Of a stretch of DNA of 5,672 nucleotides, positions 1 through 5,286 are shown piece after piece. Numbering within the stretch: the first letter of the stretch is position 1; the number at the start of each line of letters is the position of its first letter. The stretch covers positions 1 to 5,672 of the forward strand of contig JACDBZ010000171.1 of NCBI GenBank assembly GCA_013694645.1, written 5' to 3'. The translations under genes and the position numbers were made by a program. Source of the DNA: Chloroflexota bacterium (lineage in GTDB: Bacteria; Chloroflexota; Limnocylindria; QHBO01). The notes beneath the pieces are model-generated. The model worked only from the letters and a program-made list of their open reading frames with translations, ran no database searches and was not told where the DNA came from.

Positions 1-59
1 CCGGATCCGGTCTTTCGGTAGCGCTTGGCGGTACCCTTGTGAGTCTTCATCTTCGGCAT
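1..59 (-). CDS. rpmI: 50S ribosomal protein L35, N-terminal fragment (cut by window edge)
   Basis: Only the first 19 codons are inside the window. They read MPKMKTHKGTAKRYRKTGSG (the last residue from a partial codon), the highly conserved start of bacterial ribosomal protein L35, a small basic protein of the large ribosomal subunit. The ATG at 59 lies 4 nt after the infC stop codon. An AGGGA element inside the end of infC (70-74) is 10 nt upstream of it and can act as ribosome binding site. The infC-rpmI order is the standard bacterial arrangement, normally followed by rplT (L20), which would lie off the left edge. The rest of the gene is missing only because the window ends. Confidence 0.95.
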   Translation of the reverse strand, partial: MPKMKTHKGTAKRYRKTGS

Positions 60-63
60 ATCG

Positions 64-708
64 TTACGATCCCTGCTGTGCCGGCGCCTCGCCCGACGCC
101 GAAGCGGCCGGCTCTCGAGGTGGAACCAGGCTCTTGGCGGCGATCGCGTCACCGATGGTGTCGCCGGCGTCCGCGGAGCTCGCCGCGTCGCCGTTCTCGC
201 TCTTCTTTTCAGGCCGCTTCTCGACCGGCGCCATGACGATGTACATGCTTCGGCCCTCGAGCAGCGGCTGCCGCTCGACGATCCCGTGCTCGGCCAAGAC
301 CTCGGCCGTGCGCATCAGCAGGTCACGCCCGAGGTTCGAGTGGCTGATCTCGCGGCCGCGAAAACGGACGGTGACCTTGACCCGGTCTCCTTTGTCGAGG
401 AACTCGGCCGCTCGCCGCGCCTTGGTCTTGAGGTCATGGACGTCGATCTTGACGGCCAGGCGAACCTCTTTGAAGGTCTGCGACTTCTGCTTCTTCTTCT
501 GTTCTCGTTCGCGTTTCTGAAGCTCGTACTTGTACTGCCCGTAGTCGAGAATGCGGCAGACCGGCGGGACCGCGGTGGGAGCGACCTCCACGAGGTCGAG
601 ACCCTTCTCCTGCGCCAGGGCGAGCGCCTTGAATGTGGGCATGACGCCCAGCTGCTGCCCTTCATCGTCAATGATCCTCACCTCTCGGATGCGGATCATC
701 TCGTTGAT
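64..708 (-). CDS. infC: Translation initiation factor IF-3 with non-AUG start and C-terminal extension
   Basis: IF-3 binds the 30S subunit, keeps it apart from 50S and proofreads the start codon and initiator tRNA. Counting from the first ATG (699), the N-domain spans about residues 1-65 (IREVRIIDDEG, LDLVEVAPTAVPPVCRILDYG), a lysine-rich linker follows at 66-73 (EQKKKQK), and the C-domain runs about 75-158 (VRFRGREISH). Residues after about 160 are a 50-residue Ala/Ser/acidic low-complexity tail that the 180-residue E. coli protein lacks. The frame is open upstream of ATG 699 and encodes the family-typical RINE motif just before MIRIREV, so translation should begin earlier. No ATG, GTG or TTG exists between the upstream stop (742-744) and 699. 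The start drawn is ATC at 708, with AAGGA 7 nt upstream; CTG at 726 (weak GAGAG upstream) is the alternative. Identity is certain, the exact start is not. Confidence 0.95.
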   Translation of the reverse strand: MNEMIRIREVRIIDDEGQQLGVMPTFKALALAQEKGLDLVEVAPTAVPPVCRILDYGQYKYELQKREREQKKKQKSQTFKEVRLAVKIDVHDLKTKARRAAEFLDKGDRVKVTVRFRGREISHSNLGRDLLMRTAEVLAEHGIVERQPLLEGRSMYIVMAPVEKRPEKKSENGDAASSADAGDTIGDAIAAKSLVPPREPAASASGEAPAQQGS

Positions 709-715
709 GCGGAGG

Positions 716-720
716 TCCTT
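716..720 (-). promoter_or_regulatory. Ribosome binding site that points to a non-AUG infC start
   Basis: AAGGA on the minus strand lies 7 nt before the ATC codon at 708-706, ideal Shine-Dalgarno spacing. It is 16 nt before the first ATG (699), which is too far. This spacing is the main reason for preferring ATC over ATG as the infC start. A second AAGGA (729-733) sits only 2 nt before the alternative CTG at 726, too close to serve it. Confidence 0.55.
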
Positions 721-753
721 GGCCAGCTTCCTTGCTCTCTTTCAACAACAAGA

Positions 754-779
754 CCACCTCACCGATCACGGACGGGTGG
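754..779 (-). promoter_or_regulatory. Predicted stem-loop in the infC 5' leader
   Basis: The arms 754-758 and 775-779 (CCACC/GGTGG) form 5 base pairs. A symmetric 3x3 internal loop follows, then a 3-bp inner stem (762-764 with 769-771) closed by a 4-nt loop. The hairpin would lie about 20 nt after the inferred transcription start and about 45 nt before the ATC start. No T-run follows it, so it is not a standard intrinsic terminator. A role in leader stability or initiation control is only a guess. Confidence 0.35.
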
Positions 780-807
780 CCCTGCAACGTACGCGAAATG
801 CCGCCGG

Positions 808-837
808 ATGATACACCGATTGGGAACGGATGGTCAA
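808..837 (-). promoter_or_regulatory. Sigma70-type promoter for infC-rpmI
   Basis: On the minus strand, TTGACC (832-837, 5 of 6 to the -35 consensus) is followed by an 18-nt spacer and TATCAT (808-813, 5 of 6 to the -10 consensus). Transcription would start near 800 and give a leader of roughly 90 nt before the infC start. It is the best promoter match noticed in the window and sits exactly in the gap between the divergent infC and SnoaL-like genes. It implies that infC is transcribed independently of thrS. Confidence 0.65.
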
Positions 838-890
838 CGCGGCAAAGTCCTGGCTGAGGCACACTGTCGTCACCTGCTGGAGAGTCCCAG

Positions 891-1325
891 ATGCCGAACA
901 GCCGCGAGATCGTGAACCGATTCGCCCGAGCTCAGAGCGAGGGCGACCTCGACGCCCAGGACGAGCTGCTCCATGACGACGTCATCCTCGACTTTCCCCA
1001 ATCGGGTGAGCGGATCCGAGGCCGTGCGAACCGGCGGGCGACGCTGGAGAGCTATCCGGGCGGACGCATTCGACAATCGCTCGAGCGCGTCGTCGGCGGG
1101 GAGGATCAGTGGATCGCGACGCCGGCCTACACGGTGGTCCGCGTCGCCGGCGAGGGTGACGAGCTCGCCCTCGTCGGCACGGTCCGTTATCCGAATGGCG
1201 AGGTGTGGCATACCTTCGAGCTCATCGCGCTGAGAGACGGCCGGATCGCGCATATCACGGCCTATTTCGGCGCCCCGTTCGACCCGCCGGTGTGGCGCAC
1301 CCCGTACGTCGAGCGCATCGAATGA
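891..1325 (+). CDS. SnoaL-like / NTF2-fold protein
   Basis: This 144-residue protein is the only plus-strand gene. It has the length and layout of the SnoaL-like NTF2 superfamily: an N-terminal helical part (SREIVNRFARAQSEGDLDAQDELLHDDVILDFP), then beta strands ending in a typical FELIALRDGRIAHITAYFG stretch at about residues 111-128. The fold forms an alpha+beta cone with a pocket; members include polyketide cyclases, isomerases, epoxide hydrolases and many proteins of unknown role, so no substrate can be assigned. There is no signal peptide or membrane segment, so it is probably cytosolic. ATG 891 is preceded by GGAGAG (879-884) at 6 nt. It diverges from infC and converges on the VOC gene, whose stop is 4 nt away. 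No convincing promoter of its own was found. Confidence 0.8.
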   Translation: MPNSREIVNRFARAQSEGDLDAQDELLHDDVILDFPQSGERIRGRANRRATLESYPGGRIRQSLERVVGGEDQWIATPAYTVVRVAGEGDELALVGTVRYPNGEVWHTFELIALRDGRIAHITAYFGAPFDPPVWRTPYVERIE

Positions 1326-1329
1326 CCGG

Positions 1330-1695
1330 CTAGCGAGGATAGTCGAAGAAGATCGCTACTTGTCGACCATCAGGATCGGCGACGCGGAAGCTTCGGCTTC
1401 CCTCCCACCGGTCGCCTGAGGGCGGCGCCACCAGGGCGAACCCGCGGCGGCCGAGCTCCTGCGCCCAGGCGTCAACCTCCGCCGCGGTGTCGACCTTGAA
1501 GCCGATCTGGAGCCCATCGCGCGTCGGCTGCTCACCCCTGCGGAAGCTCAGCTCGAAGCCGCCCGACTCGAGGTCGACCGCGCCCTCCGCCGAGGCGATG
1601 CGCCGAAATCCAAAGGCCGATTCGTAGAACTCGGCAACGCGCGTCGGGTCCGTGGAGAGCAGCGCCAACTGGCCGATGCCGCGCATCTTTCTCAT
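1330..1695 (-). CDS. VOC (glyoxalase/bleomycin-resistance fold) protein, probably metal-free
   Basis: The protein has about 121 residues and carries the VOC signature: the start GIGQLALLSTDPTRVAEFYE, FYESAFGF, then DVDAWAQEL-like helix after a beta strand and the closing VADPDGRQVAIFF. This is one beta-alpha-beta-beta-beta pair repeat twice, as in glyoxalase I, dioxygenases and antibiotic-binding proteins. The usual metal ligands look replaced: the His of the first strand (GxxH) is Gln, the second-half His is Gln in LQIGF, and the Glu of DPDGNxxE is Ala. A binding or sequestering role is therefore more likely than glyoxalase activity. Possible starts are GTG 1707, ATG 1695 and ATG 1686; ATG 1695 is chosen because GAGAG lies 5 nt upstream. 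It follows thrS on the same strand after a palindrome-rich gap. Confidence 0.82.
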   Translation of the reverse strand: MRKMRGIGQLALLSTDPTRVAEFYESAFGFRRIASAEGAVDLESGGFELSFRRGEQPTRDGLQIGFKVDTAAEVDAWAQELGRRGFALVAPPSGDRWEGSRSFRVADPDGRQVAIFFDYPR

Positions 1696-1707
1696 CGGGT
1701 CTCTCAC

Positions 1708-1726
1708 GCGCCAACGGAGTTGGCGC
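1708..1726. repeat. Perfect 8-bp inverted repeat just upstream of the VOC gene
   Basis: GCGCCAAC and GTTGGCGC form perfect 8-bp arms around a 3-nt centre. The element touches the alternative GTG start (1707) and ends 12 nt before ATG 1695 on the minus strand. In DNA it resembles an operator for a dimeric repressor; in RNA it would be a tight hairpin beside the ribosome binding site. No T-run follows, so it is not a typical terminator. Seen directly; function is inferred. Confidence 0.6.
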
Positions 1727-1764
1727 TAACCGACCGGCGGCCACCGCTGCTGGTGCAGTCGGCG

Positions 1765-1800
1765 CGCGACTGAGCGTGGGGATCCCCACGCGACTCGCGT
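1765..1800. repeat. Nested and overlapping palindromes in the thrS-VOC gap
   Basis: At 1774-1791 there is a perfect 18-bp palindrome centred on GGGGATCCCC. CGCGA (1765-1769) and TCGCG (1795-1799) extend it as an outer stem across a small internal loop. A second palindrome, ACGCGA-C-TCGCGT (1788-1800), overlaps the right arm, so the two hairpins would be mutually exclusive in RNA. The element begins about 85 nt after the thrS stop on the minus strand and lacks a following T-run. It might be a processing or rho-independent-like end of thrS mRNA, or an operator. Confidence 0.6.
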
Positions 1801-1814
1801 AACGACAACCGGGA

Positions 1815-1876
1815 TGGCGGATGAGGAATGCGAGACGAATTGATCCGCATTGCGTCAATCCGGTTGGCGAATGAGG
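1815..1876. repeat. Imperfect direct repeat around a small inverted repeat
   Basis: TGGCGGATGAGG (1815-1826) recurs as TGGCGAATGAGG (1865-1876), 50 bp apart, with partial similarity continuing on both sides (CCGG before, GC a few bases after). Between the copies lies an inverted repeat, ATTGA (1839-1843) and TCAAT (1855-1859), flanking CGCATTGCG. TTGACG on the minus strand (1853-1858) could be a -35 box for the VOC gene, but no good -10 follows at 16-18 nt. Regulatory use is a guess. Confidence 0.4.
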
Positions 1877-1885
1877 GAAAGCCGG

Positions 1886-3691
1886 TCACTCGCCGTCAGC
1901 TACCGGCCAGAGCTCGCGCGACGCATCGCGAGCGACAAGGTCGGCGATGAACTCGTCGAGCGGGACGCTCGGCTCCCCCTTAGACCGCGAGCGCAGGCGT
2001 GGCGACACCGCGCCTGCTTCGGCGTCCCGATCCCCCACCACGACCATGATCGGGATCTTCTGCTCCTGCGCATCACGCAGCTTGAGCTGCATGCGCTCGG
2101 ATCGGTCATCGACCTCGGCCCGCAGGCCGGCATCGGCGAGGGCCGTGCGCACGGACTCCCCATACTCGATGTGACGATCGGCAATCGGCACGATCATCAC
2201 CTGCACCGGGGCCAGCCAGAACGGGAACGCGCCGGTGTAATGCTCGGTGATGATGCCGATGAACCGCTCGAACGATCCGTAGATGGCGTAGTGGATGACG
2301 ACCGGCCGCTCGAAGCCTCCATCGGCGGATCGGTACTCGAGGTCGAAGCGCTGCGGCAGTTGGTAGTCGGCCTGGATGGTCGCCATCTGCCATTCGCGAC
2401 CGAGCGCATCCTCGATGAAGATGTCGATCTTCGGCGCGTAGAAGGCGCCGCCACCGGGGTCGAGCGTGTAGGCCATGCCGTCCTCGTCGAGCTTTTCGCG
2501 CAGTCGGCCCTCGGCACGCTCCCAGAACTCATCGGAGCCGAGCCGCTTCTCCGGTCGCGTCGCCAGCTTTGCGCGCGGCTCGAACCCGAAAGGCGCGTAC
2601 TGCTTCCGGACCAGCGAGAGGGCCAGGCGCAGCTCGTCGTCGACCTGGTCGTCGCGGCAGAACACATGCGAGTCGTCCTGGGTGAGCTGGCGGACGCGGA
2701 ACATGCCGGCCAGGACGCCGGTACGCTCCTTGCGGAAGAGGGTCGAATAGTCGGCGAAGCGCATCGGCAGCTCGCGATAGGAGTGCGAGCGCGTCTTATA
2801 GATCAGGATCTCCTCCGGGCAGTTCATCGGCTTCAACCCGGAGACGTGGTCGTAGTCGTCGAGGACGAACATGTTGTCCTGGTAGTTGCCCCAGTGCCCG
2901 CTCGTCTCCCACAGCTCTTTGCGCACGAGGCTCGGGGTGCGGACCTCGTCGAAACCGGCCTCCCGGCGGACCTCGCGCGACCAGGCCTCGAGTGACCTCC
3001 ACAGCGCCATGCCTCGCGGATGAAGGAACGGCGCCGCAGGTGATTCGGGATGGAACGTGAACAGGTCGAGGTCACGCCCGAGCTTTCGGTGGTCGCGCTT
3101 CTTGGCCTCCTCGAGCCGCCAGAGGTGATGATCAAGCTCTTCCTGCGTGTCCCAGGCCGTGCCGTAGATGCGCTGGAGCATCGGGCGCGTCTCGTCACCG
3201 CGCCAGTACGCGCCTGCTGTGTTCAGGAGCTTGAAGGCGCCGAGTCCCGCCGTCGTCTCCAGGTGGCCTCCACGGCAGAGATCCTCGAAGGAGCCATGCC
3301 GATAGAACGACACCGTGTCGCCCTCGGATTCCGGCAGGTCATTGATGATCTCGACCTTGAACGGCTGGCTCGCCCGCTCAAGCCGCGCGACCGCTTCGGA
3401 GCGAGAGGCTTCCGATCGCTCGAATCGAAGATCAGCGGCCTGCTGCTCACGCATCTTGGTTTCGATCTGCTCGAGGTCGCCGGGGGTCAACGGGCGAGGC
3501 AGGTCAAAGTCATAGTAGAAGCCGTCCTTGATGGCCGGGCCGATCCCCAGCTTGGCGTCGGGAAAGACCTCCACCACGGCAGCGGCCATCATGTGCGCCG
3601 CGCTGTGGCGCATGGCTGCGAGCCGGTCCTCGGTGCCCGATTTCAGTGCGGCGCCCGCGTCCCGGGCCATCTCGTCAGCGTCGATTGCCAT
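1886..3691 (-). CDS. thrS: Threonyl-tRNA synthetase lacking the TGS domain
   Basis: A class II synthetase that charges tRNA-Thr with threonine in the cytosol. The 601 residues hold the editing domain at about 20-200, with the expected HxxxH (H29, H33) and CxxxH (C139, H143) that clear Ser-tRNA-Thr; the catalytic core at about 205-495, with motif 2 FRKE (319-322), zinc ligands C291 (MNCP), H342 (QDDSH) and H467 (IHYAIYGS), and motif 3 GSFERF; and the anticodon-binding domain at about 497-590. E. coli ThrRS has 642 residues and begins with a roughly 60-residue TGS domain that is absent here. An in-frame TGA 9 codons upstream, with no start codon between, shows the absence is not a mis-called start. 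MNCPEE replaces the E. coli MNCPGH. No clear Shine-Dalgarno precedes ATG 3691, so coupling to the small ORF 27 nt upstream is possible. Confidence 0.96.
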   Translation of the reverse strand: MAIDADEMARDAGAALKSGTEDRLAAMRHSAAHMMAAAVVEVFPDAKLGIGPAIKDGFYYDFDLPRPLTPGDLEQIETKMREQQAADLRFERSEASRSEAVARLERASQPFKVEIINDLPESEGDTVSFYRHGSFEDLCRGGHLETTAGLGAFKLLNTAGAYWRGDETRPMLQRIYGTAWDTQEELDHHLWRLEEAKKRDHRKLGRDLDLFTFHPESPAAPFLHPRGMALWRSLEAWSREVRREAGFDEVRTPSLVRKELWETSGHWGNYQDNMFVLDDYDHVSGLKPMNCPEEILIYKTRSHSYRELPMRFADYSTLFRKERTGVLAGMFRVRQLTQDDSHVFCRDDQVDDELRLALSLVRKQYAPFGFEPRAKLATRPEKRLGSDEFWERAEGRLREKLDEDGMAYTLDPGGGAFYAPKIDIFIEDALGREWQMATIQADYQLPQRFDLEYRSADGGFERPVVIHYAIYGSFERFIGIITEHYTGAFPFWLAPVQVMIVPIADRHIEYGESVRTALADAGLRAEVDDRSERMQLKLRDAQEQKIPIMVVVGDRDAEAGAVSPRLRSRSKGEPSVPLDEFIADLVARDASRELWPVADGE

Positions 3692-3718
3692 GCGCCGAAG
3701 GGTAGCGCATGGCGGGCG

Positions 3719-3925
3719 TCAGGTCCGAGGATGATGGCCCGATTCGGGAGGGGGCGGACCCCCAGGCATCCCGGTGTCCGGCACCGGATCGTCCATGTCG
3801 CCGGTCGGTGGCGTCAGTGTCCCGCCGCCGGGATAGGCGTCATCGCCGATGGGATCGCCAGGTTCGCGCTCCGGTCGATCGAGGGGTCCCTGACCGGGCG
3901 CCTGTGGTTCCTCGCGATGGGTCAT
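3719..3925 (-). CDS. Small Pro/Gly/Asp-rich protein of unknown function
   Basis: This 68-residue ORF starts MTHREEPQAPGQG and is dominated by Pro, Gly, Asp and Glu, with a PPTGD/PGGPPPP-type C-terminal half. It has no signal peptide, membrane segment or cysteine and is probably disordered. I do not recognise a family. The case for translation is the ribosome binding site: AGGAG (3933-3937) lies 7 nt before ATG 3925, the best in this operon. A TTG at 3982 would extend the frame by 19 residues but has no such site. The stop is 27 nt before thrS and in the same frame, so the ORF could act as a leader or coupling cistron for thrS. It does not resemble a detached TGS domain despite its similar length. 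It may not yield a functional protein. Confidence 0.6.
   Translation of the reverse strand: MTHREEPQAPGQGPLDRPEREPGDPIGDDAYPGGGTLTPPTGDMDDPVPDTGMPGGPPPPESGHHPRT
3750..3763 (-). promoter_or_regulatory. GC hairpin with UCCG loop shortly before thrS
   Basis: On the minus strand GGGGG and CCCCC enclose UCCG, a UNCG-type tetraloop, forming a very stable 5-bp stem. It lies within the last third of the small ORF and about 58 nt before the thrS ATG. The same bases encode a Gly-Gly-Pro-Pro run, so composition alone could explain it. A role in thrS expression is only inferred. Confidence 0.3.
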
Positions 3926-4009
3926 CGGGCCTCTCCTCAACTGCTGGTGATCCGAGCCGCAGATGCAATAGTCGGGCCACAAATTCAGGTGTGCTTCACG
4001 GCTCAGAAC
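3926..4009 (-). other. Intergenic gap between paaD and the small ORF
   Basis: These 84 bases separate the paa cistrons from the small ORF-thrS pair. Apart from the AGGAG ribosome binding site at 3933-3937, I see no convincing promoter, terminator or T-box element. Whether thrS is transcribed from the paa operon or from its own promoter cannot be decided from the sequence. Confidence 0.5.
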
Positions 4010-4525
4010 TCAGATGCGCTTGAACTGCTCGAAGGGCTGGCGGCAGCTGGTGCAATGGTAGATGGCGCGACAGAGCGTCGGGCCGAACGGGTTGTCGAGC
4101 GTGGTGCTGCGCGAACCGCAGAAGGGGCACTCGGCGATCGGCAGCACCGCCAGCTCTTCAAGGTCCTGGATATCCGTCATGACCGGCGGCGCAAATCCGC
4201 TGAGGCGCAGCCGCTCGCGCCCGGACGGCGAGATGCGCTCGCTCGTCCAGGGCATCGCGAAGCTGACCTCGACCTCGATGCGCTCGGCGACCTCGAGCTC
4301 GGTCAGGCGCTCGGTGATCTGCCGGCGCATGACGTCGATCGCCGGGCAGCCGATGAACGTCGGCAGCAGCTGAATGTGCGCGAGCCGACCGGCGTCGTCC
4401 ACGCGCACCTCGCCGATGACTCCGAGCTCCACCAGGCTGATGGCTGGTATCTCGGGATCGGGTATCTCGGCCAGAGCCCCCCAGATTCGTTGTTCGCGGG
4501 TCTGCCCGGCGGCGACGCTCACCAT
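4010..4525 (-). CDS. paaD: Phenylacetyl-CoA epoxidase maturation protein PaaD
   Basis: PaaD is needed for a working PaaABC epoxidase complex and is thought to help assemble its metal or iron-sulfur centres; it is not a catalytic subunit. The 171 residues contain an N-terminal DUF59/MIP18 domain at about 10-100 (IPDPEIPAISLVELGVIGEV, PTFIGCPAIDV with C60) and a C-terminal zinc-ribbon-like domain with C133-x2-C136, C152 and C158-x2-C161, ending in the family-typical PFEQFK. E. coli PaaD ends FKC; here the last Cys is Arg, so one possible ligand is missing. ATG 4525 overlaps the paaC stop by 7 nt (ATGGTGA), with GGAGG 10 nt and GGAG 4 nt upstream, indicating translational coupling. Identification is firm from the domain pair and the operon position. 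Confidence 0.93.
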   Translation of the reverse strand: MVSVAAGQTREQRIWGALAEIPDPEIPAISLVELGVIGEVRVDDAGRLAHIQLLPTFIGCPAIDVMRRQITERLTELEVAERIEVEVSFAMPWTSERISPSGRERLRLSGFAPPVMTDIQDLEELAVLPIAECPFCGSRSTTLDNPFGPTLCRAIYHCTSCRQPFEQFKRI

Positions 4526-5286
4526 GTCGCTCCAGCCTCCGATCGGGCCACGAGCGTGAATTCACCGTGGAGCCAGCGGAAGTCGTCGGTGCGTCGTTCC
4601 CGACCATCGGCGCTCGGCTGGGCCGGCGCCAGGCCATCGACGATCGGGGCCAGGATCGCCCGCACCTCGGCCTGCCAGGTGGCGTGGAGTGCGGCCATCG
4701 GATCCGGCAGCACACCGTGTCGCACCAGCTCCTCCTCCCCGGCGAGTGGTGCGAACACTTCCTGCGCGTCGGGCCACAGGCGAACGAGCGAGCCCGCGAG
4801 CCGAGCGCGGACATCCCGTGGTCCGTCGGCGAGGCGGCGGAGCCACGCATCGGCATGCATGCGGTGATAGGTCTCCTCGCGCCGCATCTTGCTCGCCAGA
4901 TTCGCGAGTGGCTCCCACCGGCTGCGTGCGAGCGCGCTCAACCGAACTGCATCCGCGGTCTCGTACAGCCAGCGTCTGGCCACGCTGAACGCCCAATCCC
5001 CTCGGGCATGCTCCAGCAGCGCCGCGTGACGGTAGGCGGCCGAATCGCGTCCGAAGGCGATCCGATCCGCATCATCGTCGGTGAGCGTGGCGAGCAGCTC
5101 ATAGAGCGCCCGAGCGTGCCCGATCTCATCCTGCGCGATCGAGCTGGTCGCAACATCCTCCTCGAGCATCGGCGCGATTCCGGTCCATTCGGAGTCCCAG
5201 AAGCCGATCACGAACTCATCATCGGCGACGCTCAGCAGGAGCTCTGCGACCGCGTCCCGGGATCCCGCTTCCGTTTCGAGCGACAT
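4519..5286 (-). CDS. paaC: Phenylacetyl-CoA epoxidase subunit PaaC
   Basis: PaaC is the ferritin-like partner of catalytic PaaA in the 1,2-phenylacetyl-CoA epoxidase, which converts phenylacetyl-CoA to the ring epoxide in aerobic phenylacetate degradation. The 255 residues form the expected four-helix bundle, with WxSEWTGIAPMLEEDVATSS and IAQDEIGHARALY near residues 31-64 and WEAEV-like TWQAEV near 203-208. It shows ExxH pairs at DEIGH and EETYH, plus Glu residues 29-30 positions before each; in E. coli PaaC the first motif is degenerate (LLGQ), so this copy may still bind a di-iron centre. ATG 5286 overlaps the paaB stop by 1 nt (TGATG); GTG 5289 is an alternative start one codon earlier. 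GGGGAG sits very close to the start, which suits re-initiation after paaB. Confidence 0.93.
   Translation of the reverse strand: MSLETEAGSRDAVAELLLSVADDEFVIGFWDSEWTGIAPMLEEDVATSSIAQDEIGHARALYELLATLTDDDADRIAFGRDSAAYRHAALLEHARGDWAFSVARRWLYETADAVRLSALARSRWEPLANLASKMRREETYHRMHADAWLRRLADGPRDVRARLAGSLVRLWPDAQEVFAPLAGEEELVRHGVLPDPMAALHATWQAEVRAILAPIVDGLAPAQPSADGRERRTDDFRWLHGEFTLVARSEAGATW

Noticed and set aside
783..848. Plus-strand promoter for the SnoaL-like gene
   Set aside because: Candidate boxes (TGCAAC with GATGAT; TTGGGA with CAAAGT) match the consensus poorly and are no better than chance in this region.
286..915. Plus-strand frame of about 209 codons across infC
   Set aside because: It overlaps infC and its promoter, has a low-complexity translation and runs into the start of the SnoaL-like gene in another frame.
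1765..1800. Intrinsic terminator of thrS
   Set aside because: The stem is strong, but no T-run follows in either direction. It is kept as a palindrome instead.
3719..3925. Small ORF as a split-off TGS domain of ThrRS
   Set aside because: Its length is right, but the sequence is Pro/Gly/Asp-rich without the hydrophobic beta-strand pattern or the usual LPDG-type start of TGS domains.
3692..4009. T-box riboswitch ahead of thrS
   Set aside because: No conserved T-box core (GGTGGNACC-type) or specifier-loop/terminator arrangement could be found on the minus strand.
1850..4867. Two long plus-strand open frames (1850-2995 and 3050-4867) opposite thrS and paaC/paaD
   Set aside because: They are antisense to genes with clear family matches. 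Their translations are Arg/Leu/Val/Asp-rich with no recognisable domain, as expected from the mirror frame of high-GC coding DNA.
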